Source of the DNA: Azophilus sp965214305
GTDB lineage: Bacteria > Pseudomonadota > Gammaproteobacteria > Pseudomonadales > Azotimanducaceae
Length of the DNA: 64,000 bases
Assembly: GCA_965214305.1 (NCBI GenBank)
Contig: OZ243949.1
Location: 248,001 to 312,000, forward strand
Direction: 5' to 3'
In this document: piece after piece, positions 27,185 through 35,666 of the stretch
Layout of the letters: the number at the start of each line of letters is the position of its first letter
How positions within the stretch are numbered: position 1 is the stretch's first letter
Notes under the pieces: model-generated
What the model was told of the DNA's origin: nothing
Databases searched by the model: none
What the model saw: the letters and a program-made list of their open reading frames with translations, nothing else
Made by a program: the position numbers and the translations under genes

Positions 27185-28070
27185 GGGTTCCCGCCATCAA
27201 CCAAGCCAAAGCCACCAGGGCAAGCGCCAACAGTCCCGCCATCCATTGGCCACTGCTACCAAGCCGCCGAATATCGTATTCCGCGGCAAAAACACCGCCT
27301 CCCACACCGGCGGTAAAACCGAGAATATGGGCGAGGATATCCGTTCGCACACCGCCGATCCCGGTATAGACCAACAAGGCGATGGCGGCGAACAGCGGCG
27401 CGAAGCTTTCGCGCAAATTGCGTCCGCGCAAATAGCCGCGCCGCCAGACAAAGGCACCCACCAGGCCAAGCGCGGCAAAGGTGGCCGTGGAGGCCCCCAG
27501 TGATATGAAGGGCGGTGTTTGTAGCCAGGCGTTGGCCCAGTTGGCGAGTGCCGCACCCACTACGACCAGCAGCCAACCAAGACCGGAGCCGACGAATCGG
27601 CCAAGCAGCAAGCCGAACACCACCCCAAAGGCGGTGTTGCCAACGATATGCCCGAGATCGCCGTGCAGGGTGAGGGCGGTGACGGTGCGCCACCACTGGC
27701 CTTCGCGCACCAACTGGGCGTCCATCACGCCAAGCTCGCGCCACTGCCATCCGAGGCTTTGCCAGTTCTCCAGGTTCGGCAGCAACCAGATTAGCGTGAG
27801 AAATCCGAGTGTGCCCGCCCAGCCGTTGTCGAAGGTGTGAACCTTGGGTCGATACGGGGCCATCTGACGGTTTTCCGTCTCGTAGCGTTCGAGTTCCGAG
27901 CGGGCACCAAACTCCTGTGCCAATGGCACCAGCAGGCGCCACATGCGGTTGTGGTACTCCAAGCGGTGCGGAATATGCATGGCTGCCAGGACGAGCGCGG
28001 CATCGGCCAGTAGGCGCCGGTCCCGCGCGCGGCGCAACTCAGTCCAATTTTCCTCGTTCTCGATTTCCAT
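27168..28070 (-). CDS. Rhomboid family intramembrane serine protease
   Basis: 300 residues with a soluble N-terminal part (about 1-85), then six or seven membrane segments. The rhomboid signatures are in order: HGDLGHIVGN in TM2, GASTATFAALG with the nucleophile Ser in TM4, and AHILGFTAGVGGG with the catalytic His in TM6. It cleaves membrane proteins within the bilayer; the substrate is unknown. It appears to be co-transcribed with the envelope protein at 26522-27184, whose product might be its partner or substrate (inference from overlap only). Confidence 0.9.
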   Translation of the reverse strand: MEIENEENWTELRRARDRRLLADAALVLAAMHIPHRLEYHNRMWRLLVPLAQEFGARSELERYETENRQMAPYRPKVHTFDNGWAGTLGFLTLIWLLPNLENWQSLGWQWRELGVMDAQLVREGQWWRTVTALTLHGDLGHIVGNTAFGVVFGLLLGRFVGSGLGWLLVVVGAALANWANAWLQTPPFISLGASTATFAALGLVGAFVWRRGYLRGRNLRESFAPLFAAIALLVYTGIGGVRTDILAHILGFTAGVGGGVFAAEYDIRRLGSSGQWMAGLLALALVALAWLMAGTRAPAS

Positions 28071-28139
28071 AGCCTTTATATGGGCTCAGTACCTCCGAGG
28101 CTCAGGGAGCCATCGCATGGTGGCGATGGCGTCGTCCGC

Positions 28140-28325
28140 GTTTGGCATACGGCAACGAAGATCGGCAGGTTGGTGGCGATGTCGATCACCTCGGGATCGT
28201 TGGTGTAGATGCCGACGAGTTGCGAAACGATGGGGGGTTATTGCCATCGTCAGCCCCGTCATCAGCATGAACAGGGGCCAAAGAAGATTGCCCGCCAAGG
28301 TAACACCGGCGAGATCCACCGAGGC
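28140..28325 (-). pseudogene. MATE family efflux transporter remnant
   Basis: Two MATE-like stretches survive in different frames. VDLAGVTLAGNLLWPLF and the following MLMTGLTMAITP (28319 down to about 28235) match the TM1-TM2 region of NorM/MdtK. LVGIYTNDPEVIDIATNLP (28219 down to 28148) matches the segment after TM9. The roughly 250 residues between them, and both termini, are gone. It fills most of the gap between the rhomboid and NTF2-like genes and cannot encode a pump. Confidence 0.55.
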
Positions 28326-28396
28326 GCGGCAACGCTTTTATCTCTGCGGCGAAACTCTTTTGCGATGCAATGGCTTGATCGGTCGAAACGATCAAC

Positions 28397-28816
28397 TTAT
28401 CCGGATTGAATGCGCGTGCCCCGCGGTACCAGGCGATGGCGGTAAATCTTCCATTCCCCGTTGATGCGGCGCATGTCGGATTTGTAGGTTGCCCAGAGTG
28501 TCAGCGTTGTGTCCGGGGTGTCCTTCATGTAATGCAGCGCCTGCACATCGGTGCGCGCCTGGGCGGTGTCGCCGTCCACTGTGGCAAGTTGCGGGCCGAG
28601 CATGTGTTGCGTTGCCCCAAATTGTTTGAGCGCATCCTTGACGTAGGCCACCCAGGCTTCGGCGCCGCTAACGGTCTCTTCGCCGAAGCCCAGCACTTCA
28701 ACGTCGTCGGCGAAACAGGAGCGGTACAGCGCCATGTCGCGTTCATCAACGCCGGCGGCATACCTGAGCATCAGATCTTGGAGCGCGATGCGATCGGCGG
28801 TGAGTTGCTCGGACAT
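28397..28816 (-). CDS. NTF2/SnoaL-like protein
   Basis: 139-residue SnoaL_4-type single domain: LTADRIALQDLMLRYAAGVD at the N-terminus, DMALYRSCFADDVEV, a central GAEAWVAYVKDAL helix and RRINGEWKIYRHRL at the end. The ATG at 28816 is preferred because homology starts at MSEQLTADR. It is the last gene of the minus-strand cluster with the aldehyde dehydrogenase, 34 nt downstream of it. Such proteins in catabolic clusters are often isomerases, dehydratases or small subunits of oxygenases; which applies here is unknown. Confidence 0.72.
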   Translation of the reverse strand: MSEQLTADRIALQDLMLRYAAGVDERDMALYRSCFADDVEVLGFGEETVSGAEAWVAYVKDALKQFGATQHMLGPQLATVDGDTAQARTDVQALHYMKDTPDTTLTLWATYKSDMRRINGEWKIYRHRLVPRGTRIQSG

Positions 28817-28850
28817 GTATCGCTGATTTGTGGCCGAGTGCGGATGCGGC

Positions 28851-30287
28851 TTAGCCCGCGGCCGCGTTGTAGCCCAGTATCGCCTTGACCTCCAGGAATT
28901 CCTCGAAGCCGTGGGCACCCCATTCGCGGCCGTTGCCGGATTGCTTGTAGCCACCGAATGGCGCTTGGTTGTCCACCGATGCGCCGTTTAGATGCACGTT
29001 GCCGGAACGGATGCGGCGGGCGATGGTCTTGGCCCGCTCCGGGTCGCCGGCGGAGATATAGCCGGACAATCCATAGACGGTATCGTTGGCGATACGCACG
29101 GCGTCTTCGTCGTCCTCGTAGCCGATCAGCGACAACACCGGCCCGAAGATTTCCTCGCGGGCAATGGTCATGTCGTTGCTGACGTTGGAGAACACCGTCG
29201 GCTTTACATAGTAGCCGCGGTTGAGGCCGTCCGGGCGACCGGTGCCGCCGGTTTCGAGGGTCGCGCCCTCGTCAATGCCCTGCTGAATGAGGCCTTGGAT
29301 CTTGTTGAATTGAACTTCCGAAACCACCGGCCCGATGTTGGTGTCGGCGGCGCTCGGATCGCCCACCTTGATGTTGTCGGCGGCGGCACGGGCGATAGCC
29401 GCAGCTTCGTCCATGCGATTGTTGGGAACCAACATGCGGGTCGGTGCGTTGCAGGATTGGCCGGAGTTCATGCACATGCCGAATACATCCCGGGCAATTA
29501 CCTGTTGAAAATCGGCGTCGTCCAGAATGATGTTGGCCGACTTGCCGCCGAGTTCCTGGGTAACGCGCTTGACCGTGGGTGCGGCGTTCCTTGCCACTTC
29601 GATACCGGCACGGGTCGAACCGGTGAACGACATCATGTCCACATCGGGGTGTGAGGACAGCGCTGCGCCCACCGTCGGGCCGTCGCCGTTGACCAGGTTG
29701 AATACCCCGGGGGGTACGCCGGCCTCATCAAGAATCTCGGCGAAAACAATGGCGTTGAGCGGGGCCACTTCCGAAGGTTTAAGCACCATGGTACAGCCGG
29801 CGGCCAGCGCCGGAGCGACCTTGCAGGTGATTTGATTGATTGGCCAGTTCCAGGGGGTGATAAAACCGCAGACACCGGCGGGTTCCTTGACGACGTGCGA
29901 AGTGCCGATGTCCTCTTCAAAGGCGAAGGTTTTGAGGACGTTCAGGGTGGTCATGAAGTGGCCCAGCCCGGCCGGCGCCTGGGCGGCCTTGGCGAGAAAC
30001 ATGGGTGCGCCCATTTCCTCGCTGATGGTGGCGGCGACCTCATCCATGCGCCCCTTGTAGACGGCAACGATACTTTCCAGCAGCGCCACGCGCTGTTCGC
30101 GGCTCGTTTGCGAATAGGTGGCAAACGCGGCCTTGGCGGCGGCAACGGCTCGATTGACGTCTTCCTCGCCGCCGAGTGCAATGTCGTCAATGGCTTCTTC
30201 GTTGGCGGGATTGATAACCGCCAGGGTCTTTGTGTTTGCGGGTGCGACCCATTTGCCGTTGATATAGAACTTCTGTCGATTGCTCAT
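28851..30287 (-). CDS. NAD(P)-dependent aldehyde dehydrogenase
   Basis: 478-residue ALDH superfamily enzyme that oxidises an aldehyde to the acid. Visible are FITPWNWPINQI, the FTGSTRAG nucleotide-binding loop, QELGGKSANIILDDAD with the general-base Glu, NSGQSCNAPTR with the catalytic Cys, and EEIFGPVLSLIGY. AAAGG lies upstream of the ATG at 30287. It sits between DUF1330 and NTF2-like genes and the flavin monooxygenase, as part of a likely degradation unit. Confidence 0.92.
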   Translation of the reverse strand: MSNRQKFYINGKWVAPANTKTLAVINPANEEAIDDIALGGEEDVNRAVAAAKAAFATYSQTSREQRVALLESIVAVYKGRMDEVAATISEEMGAPMFLAKAAQAPAGLGHFMTTLNVLKTFAFEEDIGTSHVVKEPAGVCGFITPWNWPINQITCKVAPALAAGCTMVLKPSEVAPLNAIVFAEILDEAGVPPGVFNLVNGDGPTVGAALSSHPDVDMMSFTGSTRAGIEVARNAAPTVKRVTQELGGKSANIILDDADFQQVIARDVFGMCMNSGQSCNAPTRMLVPNNRMDEAAAIARAAADNIKVGDPSAADTNIGPVVSEVQFNKIQGLIQQGIDEGATLETGGTGRPDGLNRGYYVKPTVFSNVSNDMTIAREEIFGPVLSLIGYEDDEDAVRIANDTVYGLSGYISAGDPERAKTIARRIRSGNVHLNGASVDNQAPFGGYKQSGNGREWGAHGFEEFLEVKAILGYNAAAG

Positions 30288-30353
30288 TGTTGTAACCTTT
30301 CCGATGCGTCCTGCAAAAAAAGTGGGCGGTAGCTTACCACCAAATTAGAGGCC

Positions 30354-30650
30354 TTAACCCGGATTCATGGACTGGGAAAGCACGGCGAATCCGCTGGTGG
30401 CGGCGAGGCGCTTGCCGATGACCGCTTGGTATTCTTCGGAATCGTACCAGCGACGGAAGTGGTCGGAGTCCGTGAATTTGAGGACAACGGTTTGTTTACC
30501 GGGTGCCGTGCCTTCAACGATTTCGGCGGCGGCGTCGAAAACAACCAACTCAACGCCCTGGGCCTGGATGGTGGCGCCGGCCGCGCCCTGATATTCCCGG
30601 TACAGCTCCGGATCCGTCACTTCGTATTGCGCGATGAAATAAGCGGCCAT
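30354..30650 (-). CDS. DUF1330 family protein
   Basis: 98-residue ferredoxin-fold-like protein with the DUF1330 pattern: MAAYFIAQYEVTDPELYREY, then VVFDAAAEIVEGTAPGKQTV, then FRRWYDSEEYQAVIGKR. AAGGAG lies ten bases before the ATG. DUF1330 proteins have no firm function and often accompany acyl-CoA or aromatic catabolism genes. It lies between the flavin monooxygenase and the aldehyde dehydrogenase in the same direction. Confidence 0.82.
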   Translation of the reverse strand: MAAYFIAQYEVTDPELYREYQGAAGATIQAQGVELVVFDAAAEIVEGTAPGKQTVVLKFTDSDHFRRWYDSEEYQAVIGKRLAATSGFAVLSQSMNPG

Positions 30651-30727
30651 GTTTATCTATCTCCTTGCGGGCCCCGCGGGGCACGGGTTATCCGCGCGTT
30701 GACGGCACACAATAGGGCTTAATCCAC

Positions 30728-31942
30728 TCAGCCTTCGCCGGAAAACTCGGGCAGACCGGGGTGGCCCAAATACATCTTGCCGAGTTCCGCATACAGCGGA
30801 TGCGCCACCCAGCGGTGCGTGGCGCAGCCGTGGGCGTCGCGGAGTTTTCGCTCCAGGGGGCAGTCCATGCGCAGGCCGGTGGTGCCGGCGGCGTTGTGAA
30901 TGCTGTCAACCACATGCATTGCGACATTGGCCGCGTGGGTGCAGGCAAGCCGCGCCAGTTTGGTGGTTTCGGCACCCGGTTTGGGAGCGCCCGCTTCCAA
31001 CTCGGCCACCACGTCGTCCATGGTCTCCATCAAAAAGGCGCGAGCGGCGCGCAGACCCGCTTCACCCTCACCCATGCGGTAATGAGCAATGGGTTTGTCT
31101 TTCAGGGCGGAGGCGGACATCAGGGGAATCTTGTTTTGTGCGATGTCGGCAAAGGCGTCAAGCGCCCCGCGCGCCACGCCCAGGGCGACGGCGGCCTTGT
31201 TGAAGGAGAGCCGCAGCGCCACCGGAATGCGAAAAACCGGGTTGGCGTAGTGGGCGGGCAACGTGAACAGTTCCACCGGCGTTAGATGCTCCGGCACCAG
31301 CGCGCCGTCGGCGAACACGTCATGGCTGCCGGAGCCGCGTAACCCGGCCATGTGCCAGCTGTCCTTGATTTCCCACTCGCTACGATTTAGGAACCAGCTC
31401 AGGATGATGGGGTTGCCGGCCTCGTCCAGGCGCGGATTACCGTCCTCGACGATGGGTGCCATCATGAAGGCCCACTCCGCGTTGTGGCAGCCGGACAGGA
31501 AGGTGGCCTGCCCCCAAACGCGCACACTGCCGTTTTTCTGCTCAATGGCGTAGGAGGGCTGGGTCCCCGGACCGCCGCCGCCACACATGATAATGCGGGG
31601 GTTTTTCAGGTAAACTTTCTTGGCGATGGCCGGATTCATACCGCCGGCGGCGATGGCGTTGATTTCCGAGCCGATCATGATGTTCCAGCCCACGGAGCCG
31701 TCAATGGCGGCAATCGCCTCCAATACTTCAATGGTTTCACGCACACTGGCGTCCTCGCCACCGAGTTCGTGCGGCAGGGTGAATCGGTAGAGCCCCTCCT
31801 GGATCAACAGTTCGGCGGTTTCGGCGGGCAGGCGCCGCACCTTTTGCGCCTCGTCGCCGCCTTCGGCGATGGCATCCCGGATACGGTACACCCTTTGCAG
31901 CGGGGTTTCGGTGAAATAAGTTTGTTGAATCGCTTCGGCCAT
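30728..31942 (-). CDS. Acyl-CoA dehydrogenase-fold flavin-dependent monooxygenase (group D oxygenase component)
   Basis: 404 residues with the acyl-CoA dehydrogenase fold. HELGGEDASVRETIEVLEAI, GSVGWNIMIGSE and HMAGLRGSGSHDVFADG are typical of the two-component monooxygenases (HsaA/DszC type) rather than true dehydrogenases, in which the serine loop differs. Such enzymes use reduced flavin from a partner reductase to hydroxylate aromatic or heterocyclic substrates. No reductase is adjacent. AAAGGA precedes the ATG. It is the first gene of the cluster down to 28397. Confidence 0.8.
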   Translation of the reverse strand: MAEAIQQTYFTETPLQRVYRIRDAIAEGGDEAQKVRRLPAETAELLIQEGLYRFTLPHELGGEDASVRETIEVLEAIAAIDGSVGWNIMIGSEINAIAAGGMNPAIAKKVYLKNPRIIMCGGGGPGTQPSYAIEQKNGSVRVWGQATFLSGCHNAEWAFMMAPIVEDGNPRLDEAGNPIILSWFLNRSEWEIKDSWHMAGLRGSGSHDVFADGALVPEHLTPVELFTLPAHYANPVFRIPVALRLSFNKAAVALGVARGALDAFADIAQNKIPLMSASALKDKPIAHYRMGEGEAGLRAARAFLMETMDDVVAELEAGAPKPGAETTKLARLACTHAANVAMHVVDSIHNAAGTTGLRMDCPLERKLRDAHGCATHRWVAHPLYAELGKMYLGHPGLPEFSGEG

Positions 31943-32333
31943 GGCAGTGTCCTTTCAGTATCGGCTCAGGATAACCGGTTATCCTTTTCAAGGAAACGAG
32001 CATTCAAGGAACGGGCAATCTCGGCATCGCGCACGCATGGGTGCTGTCTGTATTTGACATTTTTCAATCCGCCGGGACCCCGCCGCCAATTGTCCGGGCA
32101 CTTGTATATAATCCCCTTGCCTTACTGTTCGATGGCAATGCGGGCCAACGGATTTCCGACTGAAAGTAAAATGCATACACCACCCTCGATTTCGTTGCAG
32201 TATGGCTAGATATCCGCCTCAATCGACCAGCCGACGGAACGGCGATAGTGGATTTTCGCTTGTGCGACTTCCGAACGCGGAGGCTCTTGGAAAGCCGGAA
32301 CCGCAGGCGAAAGCGGTATCGACGTATGGCAAG
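31943..32333. other. Divergent intergenic region with repeat R3
   Basis: 391 bp between the minus-strand monooxygenase and the plus-strand export operon. TATAAT at 32107-32112 is a good -10 element on the plus strand, but no -35 box lies at proper spacing. TTGACA at 32054-32059 is too far upstream to pair with it. The right half is occupied by repeat copy R3. No convincing ORF other than the repeat-derived extension of the outer-membrane factor gene is seen. Confidence 0.5.
32184..32290 (+). repeat. CTAG-family palindromic repeat, copy R3 (left arm missing)
   Basis: About 107 bp matching the right two thirds of the full copies: CCTCGATTTCGTTGCA, CCTCAATCGACC, CGACGGAACGGCGATAG, GATTTTCGCTTGTGCGACTTC, GAGGCTC. 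The terminal CTAG has decayed to CTTG. An open frame starting at ATG 32202 runs through it into the outer-membrane factor gene. Confidence 0.75.
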
Positions 32334-33872
32334 GTGCGTCCGCTTGGGTTGGCGCTGGCGGTGACAGCCTTGCTTGGCATCCTGGCCCCAACCGCGCTTG
32401 GCGCACTCACCGCGGACGATGGGCAAGAGACGGCGGTTATCGATCTGACCGTGCGCGATGTCATTGTTCTGGCGCTGCGCAATAGCCGGGTGCTCGAGAA
32501 CCAGCGTCTCAACCGCTCGATAGATCGGTTGGCCTTGGCCTTGGCCGAAGCCGAGTTCCGCCCGAGGGTCACGGTCGATGCCTATTCGCGGCGCAACGAA
32601 ACCAACGTTGTCAATCAGCCCGCCATTGTCAACAAGAACGCCGGCTTCGGCTCCGCGATTCGGCTGCGCATTCCAACCGGCGGCGAGTTCTCCGTTTCCT
32701 CCCGCTTTGCGGACCTTGGCGGCGGGTCAGGACCGGCATCGCACAGCGGCGTTCTCGAGTTGGCCTTTAATCAGCCGCTGTTGCGCGGGGCGGGATTCGG
32801 TGCCGCGCGGGCATCGCTGCGGACGGCGCGGATCAGCGAGGAGATCAATGTCCTATCGTTCGAGACGGCGGTGGTTTCCCTGATGTCGAGCGCGCTGAGG
32901 GCGTTTCGCTCCTATGTGCAAGCGGAGCGCCGGGATGAAATCGCCGCCCGCTCGCTGCAGCGGGCGCAGGAGTTGCTGAGGATCAACAAGTTGCTGGTGC
33001 AGGCCGGACGCATGGCGGAGCGCGACGTGATCCAGACCGAGGCCGATATCGCCCGCCGGGAGCTTGATATTATTTCCGCCGCCGGCGGCCTCGATAATGC
33101 CCGTTTGAGCCTCATTGACTTGCTCGACCTCGATGCCCGGACGCGTTTCCGGGTGGCCGGAGGGCTCGGCGCCGATCAGCCTGAGCCGCTGTCGGTCAAT
33201 GTTGAGACGGCGATGGAGATGGCGCTCGCCAACCGGCTCGACCTCCAGATCGGGCTGCTCGGCATCCGCAACGCCGAAACAGGGCTGCTCGTGGCGCGCA
33301 ATTCGCGTCTGTGGGATCTCTCCCTTTCTCTTGGCAGAACGCTGAGGGCATCCGGCAACGATTTCGCGGGCGCGTTCAGAGGCTTTGAGCGCGCCGGCAG
33401 CCGCCTCGGCCTGAACCTCAACGTGCCAATCGGCCATGCGGCCGCGGGGCCGGCGCGGCTCGCGCAGCGGCGCGCCGAGGCCAGCCTGCAAATTGCCCGC
33501 AACGGCCTCGACGATCTGCGCCAGCGCATTGAGATCGAAGTGCGCAATGCGGTTCGCGAGGTGGAACTGGCTGCGCAGCGCCTGGAACTGGCACGCAGGG
33601 CGAGGCCGCTGGCGGAGCAGAAGATGGAGATCGAGCGCGAGAAGCTGAATTTGGGGGTGACCACGAACTTTCAGCTGGTTGCCTTCGAGAACGATCTCGT
33701 GTTTGCGGAAAACGCCGAGCTTGATGCGCTCGTCAGCCATCTGAATGCCGCGACCGAGTTGGACCGCAGTTTGGGAATAACGCTGGAGCGCTGGGGCATT
33801 GATCTTGACCTCGTCGAGCACAGCACCGAGGATTCCGAGCGCTTCGGGATCAATGCCGCGGGGACGCCTTAA
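32334..33872 (+). CDS. TolC-like outer-membrane factor
   Basis: Outer-membrane efflux protein forming the exit duct of a tripartite exporter. The GTG at 32334 gives a standard signal peptide (MRPLGLALAVTALLGILAPTALGA), then two repeated OEP halves rich in Ala, Arg and Glu helices, such as ALRNSRVLENQRLNRSIDRL and LDDLDARTRFRVAGG. Its 512 residues are normal. The frame is open back to an ATG at 32202, which would add 44 residues translated from repeat R3; those are not part of any known OEP. The stop overlaps the ATG of the adaptor gene by one base. It is the first gene of a four-gene export operon. Confidence 0.84.
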   Translation: MRPLGLALAVTALLGILAPTALGALTADDGQETAVIDLTVRDVIVLALRNSRVLENQRLNRSIDRLALALAEAEFRPRVTVDAYSRRNETNVVNQPAIVNKNAGFGSAIRLRIPTGGEFSVSSRFADLGGGSGPASHSGVLELAFNQPLLRGAGFGAARASLRTARISEEINVLSFETAVVSLMSSALRAFRSYVQAERRDEIAARSLQRAQELLRINKLLVQAGRMAERDVIQTEADIARRELDIISAAGGLDNARLSLIDLLDLDARTRFRVAGGLGADQPEPLSVNVETAMEMALANRLDLQIGLLGIRNAETGLLVARNSRLWDLSLSLGRTLRASGNDFAGAFRGFERAGSRLGLNLNVPIGHAAAGPARLAQRRAEASLQIARNGLDDLRQRIEIEVRNAVREVELAAQRLELARRARPLAEQKMEIEREKLNLGVTTNFQLVAFENDLVFAENAELDALVSHLNAATELDRSLGITLERWGIDLDLVEHSTEDSERFGINAAGTP

Positions 33873-35665
33873 TGGCCACTCCGGACCCATCCGCCGCAAC
33901 GGTGCCCGAGCGCGCTGCGGGCAGGCTGCACGAGGCGGTTCTCCAGACCTTGGCGAGTGCCGTGATCTCGGTGCGTCCGGATGGCGTGATTATCACGTTC
34001 AACGCCGCCGCCGCCGCCATTACCGGGATTGCTGCCCAGGAGGTCGTCGGGCGGACCTTCGCCGAGATCTTTCTTGTTATCAAGGATGCCGAAGACTTCA
34101 CGCAGGCCGTGCTCGACTCGGTGTACGCAGGCCCCCTCGTCAGCCAGCGCGTCATCGAGGCCGATTTCGGCAACGGCCCGCGCTTGCTGTCGATGAGCGT
34201 TTCCCGCATTGCCGGCGGAGACGATGCCGGCGTCGCGGTGGTGTTCGATGATATTTCCGAACTTCGGGAATTGCAGGCGAGGGAAATAGCCTTGGCGCAG
34301 GAAGTCGATGCCCAGCACAAGGAACTGCGCCAAGCCTACTTGAACCTTGAAGAGCAGAACCGCACCTTGGCGGAAGCGAGCCGGCGGACCCGGCTTGCCC
34401 GCCTTGGCGGCCTCGGCGCGGTGGTTGTGCTGTTGACCTTGGCGGGCCTGTACGCGCTCGGCCTGCGCCCGGACGAGCCGAGCCGCGAAGCCCGGGCGGC
34501 GGCCACAGCCTCAACCGAGGATGCCGTGCTAACCGTCGAGCCGCAGCAGCTCACGGAAACGGTCACAATGACCGGCCAACTCGCGCCCCTTCGCGAAGTT
34601 GACATCATCAGCCCGGTCGACGGCAAGGTCTCGGTCATCCATGTGCCGTTCGGCGAGCGCGTGGAAAAGGACGGGGCGCTTATTGAGCTTGATGTCACGG
34701 AGGCGCGCGTTGCGCACCGCGATGCCCAAGCGCGTCATATCAAGGCGCAGGAGCGGTTCGCTGAGGTTGAAAACTGGGACGAGAGCGCCGAGGTCGCACG
34801 CGCGCGGCGCTCGCTTGCCACGGCCAAGCTTGCCCTTGAAGATAGCCGCAGGCGGCTTGAGAGCACAGCGTTCCTGTTCGAGCGCGGCGTCATTCCCGAG
34901 TCCGAACACACGGCCGCGCAGCGCGATTTCACCAGCCGCAAGTTCGAACTCGATGCTTCCGAACAGGATTTTGCCAGCGTCTTGCAGAGGGGTGAATCCG
35001 AAGTGCGCATTGCCAAACTGGAACTCGAAAATGCTCGTGTGCAGCTCCATGAGATCAGCGAATCATTGCGCTTGTCCGTGTTCAGGGCGCCGGTAGCCGG
35101 GGTGGTCATGCGTCCGAGGTCCGGCGGCGGGGCGATGGGGCAGTCGGGAGGAGGCGAGCGCATCGCGGCAGGGCAAGCCGTTTCCCAAGGCGAGAGCTTG
35201 ATGACGATTGGCGACCTTGACGGAATTTCCCTGGTGGGCCGCGTCGATGAGACCGATGTGGTTCGGATCAGCGCCGGCAAAACGGCGTTAATCACCGGCG
35301 ACGCCTTTGCCGGCACGGTGCTGAGGGGGGTGGTGGAGCAGGTCTCCACCGAGGCGACAGTGACGCAGCGCATGTTGCCGTACTTCGATGTGAGGGCGGT
35401 TGTCTCCAACCTGACTCCGGAAGAGAGCGCGGCCATTCGCCTCGGCATGTCCGCGGTGCTCGATGTGGTTGTGCGCACGGAGCCGGAAGCCATTCTCATA
35501 CCCCTTGCGGCGGTCTCCATGGTTAACCGAAAGCCCTTTGTTCGCGTCCTTCGCGGCGAAGAACCGGTCTCCGTGCCGGTCGTTGCCGGCGAAGCCACGA
35601 TCAGCGGCGTGGAAATCCTTGAAGGCATTGATCCCGGTGACCGCATCCTACTGCCGGGAGGCTAG
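33872..35665 (+). CDS. PAS domain fused to HlyD/MacA-type periplasmic adaptor
   Basis: Unusual 597-residue fusion. Residues about 18-130 form a PAS domain (LASAVISVRPDGVIITFNAAA, ITGIAAQEVVGRTFAEIF, VAVVFDDISELRELQ). A coiled coil follows (about 130-172), then one membrane helix (about 176-200, VVVLLTLAGLYALGL). The rest is a periplasmic adaptor: lipoyl halves around IISPVDGKVSVIHVPFGERV and VFRAPVAGVVMRPRSGGG, an alpha-hairpin between them and a C-terminal barrel. The topology places the PAS domain in the cytoplasm and the adaptor in the periplasm. The outer-membrane factor, ABC ATPase and permease flank it. Ordinary MacA has only a signal anchor here, so the PAS could sense a ligand or redox state and gate export. 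The ligand is unknown. Confidence 0.88.
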   Translation: MATPDPSAATVPERAAGRLHEAVLQTLASAVISVRPDGVIITFNAAAAAITGIAAQEVVGRTFAEIFLVIKDAEDFTQAVLDSVYAGPLVSQRVIEADFGNGPRLLSMSVSRIAGGDDAGVAVVFDDISELRELQAREIALAQEVDAQHKELRQAYLNLEEQNRTLAEASRRTRLARLGGLGAVVVLLTLAGLYALGLRPDEPSREARAAATASTEDAVLTVEPQQLTETVTMTGQLAPLREVDIISPVDGKVSVIHVPFGERVEKDGALIELDVTEARVAHRDAQARHIKAQERFAEVENWDESAEVARARRSLATAKLALEDSRRRLESTAFLFERGVIPESEHTAAQRDFTSRKFELDASEQDFASVLQRGESEVRIAKLELENARVQLHEISESLRLSVFRAPVAGVVMRPRSGGGAMGQSGGGERIAAGQAVSQGESLMTIGDLDGISLVGRVDETDVVRISAGKTALITGDAFAGTVLRGVVEQVSTEATVTQRMLPYFDVRAVVSNLTPEESAAIRLGMSAVLDVVVRTEPEAILIPLAAVSMVNRKPFVRVLRGEEPVSVPVVAGEATISGVEILEGIDPGDRILLPGG

Positions 35666-35666
35666 C

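Noticed and set aside
32853..33899. 348-codon frame antisense to the outer-membrane factor gene
   Set aside because: Shadow of a real OEP gene; His/Gln/Arg-rich composition without recognisable domains.
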